Origin: Psoroptes ovis
Taxonomy: Eukaryota; Arthropoda; Arachnida; Sarcoptiformes; Psoroptidae
Direction: 5' to 3'
Length of the DNA: 64,000 nucleotides
NCBI GenBank assembly: GCA_002943765.1
Contig: PQWQ01000009.1
Span: forward strand, 248,001-312,000
In this document: piece by piece, positions 59,615-64,000 of the stretch
Numbering within the stretch: position 1 is the first letter of the stretch
Layout of the letters: every line of letters starts with the position of its first letter
Translations under genes and position numbers: made by a program
The notes under the pieces: model-generated
The model's database searches: none
What the model was told of the DNA's origin: nothing
Seen by the model: the letters and a program-made list of their open reading frames with translations, nothing else

Positions 59615-59707
59615 TCCGGAAGAGCTGGGTCGGTAAAGCGTGGTACTTATAAGACAGTATTCATATAAGCTATGCCAAGATCCGGAGTTCGAGCCTCCGT
59701 TCCGGAA
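59615..59707 (+). tRNA. trnI-UAU: tRNA-Ile (anticodon UAU) with 20-nt intron
   Basis: Reads AUA codons in cytosolic translation. It folds by hand into a standard 73-nt cloverleaf once an intron is removed. Acceptor stem TCCGGAA/TTCCGGA is fully paired with discriminator A73. D stem GCTG/AAGC has three pairs plus G13-A22. Anticodon stem TGGTA/TGCCA carries loop CTTATA-A with anticodon TAT at 59648-59650. T arm is CGGAG-TTCGAGC-CTCCG. The intron is 59652-59671, one base 3' of the anticodon, the canonical position; tRNA-Ile(UAU) is one of the few intron-bearing animal tRNAs. A T run from 59737 can terminate Pol III. Odd points: base 8 is G instead of U, and the first pair is U1-A72. Confidence 0.93.
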
Positions 59708-59910
59708 TAATTGTAACGAATAGAACTGAGAATATATTTTTTTTCTTTTTTTTTTCTTGATTCCAAGAATGTCCATGAAAATTTTGCCTGTCAAAATTGA
59801 AAGATAATTCATTGGTCATAATTCAAATATTCAAAATTTTGAATGTCATTCGAATATTTGTACAATGGTGTCATGCAATGAATAATGTTGTTGTGGATGT
59901 GTGTGTAAAC

Positions 59911-59930
59911 TTGTGTGTGTGTGTGTGTGC
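59911..59930. repeat. (GT)n microsatellite
   Basis: Perfect GT run of about nine to ten units, preceded by a shorter GT stretch at 59898-59906. Confidence 0.85.
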
Positions 59931-60639
59931 ACGTGTTATTTTAATCATTTTTTTAATTCAGTACATTCATGAAATTTTCAATTTCTTTTCCCCGTTTGAA
60001 GGAAATACCATTGTTTCATGAAATATTGTTACGATTTCCGTTTGAAATATAAGATATTTTAACTCTCGATTTTTCTTCTGAACACATGTTGGTCAATGAT
60101 TGATCCAAATCTAAATTGAAAAAAAAAACGATGACAAGTATTTCAATGTGATGTAAACACACTTGTCATTGTTGCTGCTGTTGCGGTTGATTATCATCAA
60201 ATTTTTATGAATGAAATTTCAATAATTCAAGGTTATACCTCTTTTCTTTTTATTTTGTTACGAACACATACCATACCATAATCATTGATAATTGTATTAT
60301 TACACCTATTTTACCATAAATATGTGGTTTATTTTGATGGTGTACTGAGTGAACTAGTGGTGAAATATTAATAATAATATGAAACATTGGCGATGGTAAT
60401 TTTGAAACAAAAAGGAAACAGGATTTAAGGCTCAAAGAACATGGAAAAATTCTTGGTAAAGAAATCAAAAAAATTTCAAATTTTTAATCTTGAAATTGTA
60501 ATGAATGTAATAGCGATAAGAAGGAAGCATTTTCTTGTATTACACAGCCACCATCATGCACCTTTTAGTTTCACCTACCTCCATCAACATTACCTTACCA
60601 TTATGTTGATATTGCTGATCCATCGTCGATTTCATTTCA

Positions 60640-60649
60640 TATATAAATA
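60640..60649 (+). promoter_or_regulatory. TATA box of the Gly/Ala/Lys-rich gene
   Basis: TATATAAATA lies about 153-162 bases upstream of the ATG at 60802. It is a good TATA match in a less AT-homogeneous context and would place the transcription start near 60670. TATA promoters are typical of tissue-specific, strongly expressed secreted-protein genes. Confidence 0.55.
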
Positions 60650-60801
60650 CCATTGAATTATCAACAAAAATCAACATCTTCGAAATTTCAAACATTTCAA
60701 ATTGAAATTTGAATTTGCAAGTGAATATTGTTTTGATTTTTTGATAATTTAAAACATTTTTTTTCTAAATTGTTAATTTGCCATAAAACTTTTGAACCAA
60801 A

Positions 60802-61727
60802 ATGAAATATTTATTAAGTGTTGTAAGTGGTTTTTAGTGATAATTTTTGAAAGAAAAATAAAAAATTTTATCAAACATTTGGTATGTAGGTCTTATTGGT
60901 CGCATTGGTTGCCGTTATCAATGCACAAGAAGATTTAGCTGTTGCTGAAACTGCTGGAGCTGGTGCTGTGGCCGGCGGTGTTGCTGGTGCTGGTGCTAAA
61001 GGTGGTAAAGGTATGTATCGGCGAAAATTATGTTAAGTGATCAGGATTAAAATTTTCGAAATTATTCATCATTCAAATAGCTGGTGCTGCAGGTTTCGCT
61101 GCTGGTGGAAAGGCTGGAGCTGCTGGCTTTGCAACCGGTGGTAAAAAAGGTGGATTCGCTGCTGGTGCGGCAGGTGGTGCAGCTGGCTTGAAAAAAGGTG
61201 GCAAAGCTGGTGCCGCTGGTGCTGCAGGTATGCGTTCTTAATTTCAGGGCAATGATACAAGGCTAAAAATTGACTGAAAAAACCTCAGGTGCTGCATTCA
61301 AAAAAGGTTTCAAAAAGGGCAAATTCGGTAAACTCGGTGCCGCTGGTTTCAACAAGAAATTCGGTACCGTGAAAACATTCGGTATGGCTCAAGGCTTCAA
61401 ATTCGGTAAAATGGGTGGTGCATTCGCAGCTGGTGGTGCTGCTGGAGCTGCCGGTAAAAAAGGTGGTAAATTTGCCGCCGGTGGTTTGGCTGCCGCTAAG
61501 AAAGGTGGCAAAGCTGCCAAGGTAAATATTCAAAAAACTTTGAGAAAATTCCCATCAATCTAATTGTCTATGATGAAACATAGGCTGGTTTCGCTGCTGC
61601 TGGTGGTGCTAAAGGAGGCAAAGCAGGTAAAGCTGGTTTCGCTGCCGGTGCTAAGAAAGGTGCTGCTGGTGGTGCTGCATTCAAAGGTGGTAAATTTGGC
61701 AAATCTGGTGGTGGTTTGTTTGGTTAA
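60802..61727 (+). CDS. Secreted Gly/Ala/Lys-rich repeat protein
   Basis: Five exons, 60802-60822, 60890-61010, 61081-61227, 61289-61521 and 61584-61727, join in phase to 221 residues. MKYLLSVVLLVALVAVINA is a signal peptide. After a short acidic start (QEDLAVAE) the mature chain is built almost only of Gly, Ala, Lys and Phe in loose repeats such as GAAGFAAGGKAG, KKGGFAAGAAGG and KFGKMGGAFAAGG. It has no cysteine and a high positive charge. Introns fall inside the repeats, most in phase 1 at a Gly or Ala codon, as expected for exon-wise repeat growth. GC content is clearly above the neighbours because of GGT/GCT codons. Function unknown. The composition recalls cuticle, silk or cement proteins and Gly-rich arachnid antimicrobial peptides; I cannot choose between these. 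Confidence 0.88.
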
Positions 61728-62092
61728 ATTGATTACTGCCAAAAGCACAAAAAATGTTCCAAAAAGAAAATTTTTTTAAAAATCATATTTACGTTTCTTG
61801 ATTTGTCTCTTGATTGAAATTTCAATGAGAAATTTGATTTTTTATCAGCAAAAATAAAATTTTTGATTTGAATGCAAAATGCAATTTGTCAAAGAAATTG
61901 CCATAGAAAATGTATGCAAGTTCAATGTATAGTGATGGCGCGATAGTGTGGAGAAATATATTTAATATCAATTGTCATTATCATTTGTTGTTATTATTAT
62001 GGCAATTTGATACTTTTAATTTTGTTATTGTTGTTTGCATTTTATTTTTGATTAAACTAAAATTGAAATTCCTCTATTTTTGTTGATAAGAA
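61728..62092. other. Intergenic stretch
   Basis: 365 bases. Contains AATAAAA at 61853-61859 as a likely poly(A) signal for the Gly-rich gene, a GATGGCGCGAT word at 61934-61944, and the upstream sequence of the nucleoside-hydrolase-like gene. Confidence 0.5.
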
Positions 62093-63223
62093 ATGTATAA
62101 AATTTTATTCAGTAGTATCATTACATCATTATTCTTCAGAATTATATCAACGGATCCAATACCGGTAATTATAGATACAGATATTGGTCTTTTTCCGGAT
62201 GATGTTACAGCAATAGCTATTATGAACAGTTATGTTCATCAAAATAAAGCAATTATACGTGCAATTGTTGCTAATGACAGATATGAAGGAATCGTTCCTG
62301 TAATCGATGCAATTAATCATTATTTTAATCGTACAAACATACAAATTGGTGTGACAAAAGATTTAAAAGCACATGATTCTGGTGTCAATGTTACATGGTC
62401 CAATTATGTACTCAAACATCATAAACATCCAATGTATCAGCAAAATAATGAAGCTGAAAATGCTCTTTCATTATATAGACGAATGTTATCAATTTCAGAG
62501 GATAATAGTGTCATTATATTGTCGATTGGTTATTTTACTAATTTGGGACATTTACTTGAAACAGTTGGTGATGAATATTCACCATTAAATGGTCAGCAAT
62601 TGATTCAAAAAAAGGTTAATAAAATGTATGCAATGGCAGGAGAATATCCAATCGGAACTGAATGGAATATTGAAAAACAGATAGATTCGGCTAAAAAAGT
62701 CATCAATCAATGGCCAACATCTATCGTATTCGCTGGCTTTGAAGTTGGAAAACATTTACGATGTGGTAAAGGTATAATAAATGATTCAAAATTGATCAAT
62801 AGTCCAGTCAAAGAAGCATGGATCATTTCTAAAGAAGCTAATCAAGGAGATGGATGTTTTGATGAAGTTGCTGCATTCATATCGATTAATGGTGTTGAAC
62901 CATTCTATCAATTAATTTATGGTACAATGGAAATACTAGATAATGGAACAAATATTTGGCACCCATCTCCAAATAATATGCCAACACGTATGGCTTACAT
63001 TAAGCAGATTGTCGATGATCAACAGATATTGGATAAAATGGATCCATTGATTGACTATAATATTAATTATCAACACATTCCAATTAGATCAGGTCTCTCT
63101 TCATTACATTCATATAATAATTCTTTAAAACATTTTCTTCTATCAATTTTATTGCCACAAAATTTTTTATTCTTTTTTTTCATATGTTTCGGTTTACATT
63201 TACATTTGGATAATTGTTTTTGA
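62093..63223 (+). CDS. Secreted nucleoside-hydrolase-like protein
   Basis: Single exon, 376 residues. A signal peptide (MYKILFSSIITSLFFRIIS) is followed at once by PVIIDTDIGLFPDDVTAIAI, the N-terminal Asp-rich Ca2+/ribose motif of inosine-uridine preferring nucleoside hydrolases (here D-T-D-I-G-x3-D-D). ILSIGYFTNLGHLL matches the family S-x-G-P-x-T-N-L strand with Tyr-Phe for Gly-Pro-Leu. YAMAGEYPIGTEWNIEKQIDSAKKVI matches the substrate loop with E-x-N and the following D-x-x-S/A. DEVAAF near residue 262 is the late catalytic-site Asp motif. Reaction, if active: hydrolysis of a purine or pyrimidine ribonucleoside to base and ribose, outside the cell. The last 50 residues are Phe/Leu-rich and read antisense to the next gene. 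AATAAA at 63275 is a plausible end. Confidence 0.82.
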   Translation: MYKILFSSIITSLFFRIISTDPIPVIIDTDIGLFPDDVTAIAIMNSYVHQNKAIIRAIVANDRYEGIVPVIDAINHYFNRTNIQIGVTKDLKAHDSGVNVTWSNYVLKHHKHPMYQQNNEAENALSLYRRMLSISEDNSVIILSIGYFTNLGHLLETVGDEYSPLNGQQLIQKKVNKMYAMAGEYPIGTEWNIEKQIDSAKKVINQWPTSIVFAGFEVGKHLRCGKGIINDSKLINSPVKEAWIISKEANQGDGCFDEVAAFISINGVEPFYQLIYGTMEILDNGTNIWHPSPNNMPTRMAYIKQIVDDQQILDKMDPLIDYNINYQHIPIRSGLSSLHSYNNSLKHFLLSILLPQNFLFFFFICFGLHLHLDNCF

Positions 63224-63603
63224 TAATAACAACCAACATTTTTCATACAATCCAATAATAATAATGGTTTTTTCAATAAACGTTTTTTATCACAAATAAA
63301 TAAATTCATTTCACATGGCCGATGTGGATATAGATAACGATTTAAATCTATACCATTATAAATACCTGGTTCTGGTACATAACAAATACAAGGAGCATCA
63401 ATATTTGGGTTTGTATTAAATTCATAATCATAAATATCATCATTTAAACCAAATGCTGATTGTAAATTTTCAATAGTTTCATTTAATTGTGATTGTAGAT
63501 GCAAGTCATCGTCATTTTCATCATCATTAGTTGTTTCACAATTTATACCAATTTTCAATGTAATTAATAAGACAAAATAGACACATGTCAATGGCATACA
63601 CAT
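63070..63603 (-). CDS. Secreted 12-cysteine protein, unknown
   Basis: I do not recognise the family. A single open frame of 177 residues starts with a signal peptide (MCMPLTCVYFVLLITLKIGI), then an acidic linker (DDENDDDLHL). From DAPCICYVPEPGIYNG the mature part carries 12 cysteines, including C-x-C (CIC), CDKKRLLKK, CMKNVGCYYQKQLSKCKCKP and a C-terminal KKFCGNKIDRRKC, ELLYEC and GMC. An even cysteine number, basic middle and signal peptide fit a disulphide-rich extracellular protein. Its last 51 codons overlap, on the opposite strand, the last 51 codons of the nucleoside-hydrolase-like gene (63070-63223). No poly(A) signal was seen just below 63070, so the 3' end could differ; an intron near the end is also possible. 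Confidence 0.7.
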   Translation of the reverse strand: MCMPLTCVYFVLLITLKIGINCETTNDDENDDDLHLQSQLNETIENLQSAFGLNDDIYDYEFNTNPNIDAPCICYVPEPGIYNGIDLNRYLYPHRPCEMNLFICDKKRLLKKPLLLLDCMKNVGCYYQKQLSKCKCKPKHMKKKNKKFCGNKIDRRKCFKELLYECNEERPDLIGMC

Positions 63604-64000
63604 TTGGCCAAATTAAACAGATTGAATAATGAAATGATTTGCCTCTTTTTACATTCATTTTTTTTTTATATATCAATTTAACTTAATTTAATTTACGAAA
63701 AAATTAAAAAACATTGGAAACACATGCGTTAAATTTGCAATGCAGCAAGCAAATTGCATCAATGAAAAAAATTTTTCAAATATGACTGTTACAGTCTGAA
63801 TGAGAACATCGCCAGCTTTTTTCCATTGCATTGCAATCATTGTGACTACACATTTAAACATCTTACTCATCAAAGATTTTTTCCTTAAATTTTTTTAGAT
63901 CTTATTTGCATTAAATTATTATTATTTTTATTAAATCAATAATTTATTAAAATTAAAGAAATAAGTGAAATAATTAAAATTATGTAAAAAAATAATATAA
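63604..64000. other. Window end, upstream of the 12-cysteine protein
   Basis: AT-rich. It should hold the promoter of the minus-strand secreted protein. It also holds a 25-codon minus-strand frame (63853-63776) that reads a repeated cysteine motif (CSHNDCN and CSHSDCN); see findings. No gene is firmly supported. Confidence 0.4.

Larger units (their letters stand above)
59708..60801. other. Intergenic stretch between tRNA and Gly-rich gene
   Basis: About 1.1 kb with the Pol III T-run terminator (59737 on), a GT repeat at 59911-59930, and the promoter of the Gly/Ala/Lys-rich gene. No coding signal that I trust. Confidence 0.55.

Noticed and set aside
61285..61748. Thr/Ser/Phe-rich minus-strand frames opposite the Gly/Ala/Lys gene
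   Set aside because: Antisense of GGT/GCT/AAA repeats; the plus strand has a signal peptide and consistent splicing.

Overview
The window looks like nuclear DNA of a small, compact arthropod genome, most likely an acariform (astigmatid) mite of the Dermatophagoides/Sarcoptes kind. The species is inference. What I see is very AT-rich DNA, GT-AG introns mostly of 57-80 nt, genes a few hundred bases apart, His/Gln/Ser/Asn-rich low-complexity tracts in regulatory proteins, and animal-only gene families (alpha-spectrin, Axin, nuclear receptor, MAP4K, CFAP36). There is no operon, phage, CRISPR or bacterial signal. All exon joins below were read by eye from splice consensus and reading phase.

Layout. 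0.2-8.3 kb: two same-strand acyl-CoA synthetase (ACSL3/4-type) paralogues 3 kb apart. 8.9-9.6 kb: a small secreted orphan. 9.9-11.6 kb (-): a K+-dependent Na+/Ca2+ exchanger. 12.4-14.5 kb (-): Axin, with RGS, GSK3-binding, beta-catenin-binding and DIX regions. 15.7-18.2 kb (-): EXOSC10/Rrp6 exosome nuclease. 19.6-27.0 kb (+): full alpha-spectrin, 2415 aa, with one 6.1 kb exon. 27.3 kb: an orphan of 204 aa. 28.3-29.7 kb (+): CFAP36. 30.0-31.4 kb (-): isovaleryl-CoA dehydrogenase. 31.4-38.9 kb: a long non-coding stretch with a few exon-like islands. 38.9-44.2 kb (+): a divergent nuclear receptor. 45.6-46.3 kb (-): a tail-anchored orphan. 47.1-52.4 kb (-): a long MAP4K3/5-type kinase with a CNH domain. 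53.4-53.8 kb (-): two exons of a probable unrecognised gene. 56.8-59.1 kb: RPB8 (+) and UTP18 (-), tail to tail. 59.6 kb: an intron-containing tRNA-Ile(UAU). 60.8-61.7 kb (+): a secreted Gly/Ala/Lys-rich repeat protein. 62.1-63.6 kb: a secreted nucleoside-hydrolase-like protein (+) whose coding end overlaps a secreted 12-cysteine protein (-).

Most genes are unrelated housekeeping or signalling genes. Shared themes are fatty-acid activation (two ACSLs), RNA metabolism (EXOSC10, UTP18, RPB8, tRNA), and a 3' block of secreted proteins. The most notable items are: the nuclear receptor, whose P-box reads CGSCK as in vertebrate steroid receptors and whose second zinc finger is two residues too long; the Gly/Ala/Lys-rich secreted protein; the two phase-compatible exons at 53.4-53.8 kb; and an in-frame, stop-free 57-nt intron in the MAP4K gene.
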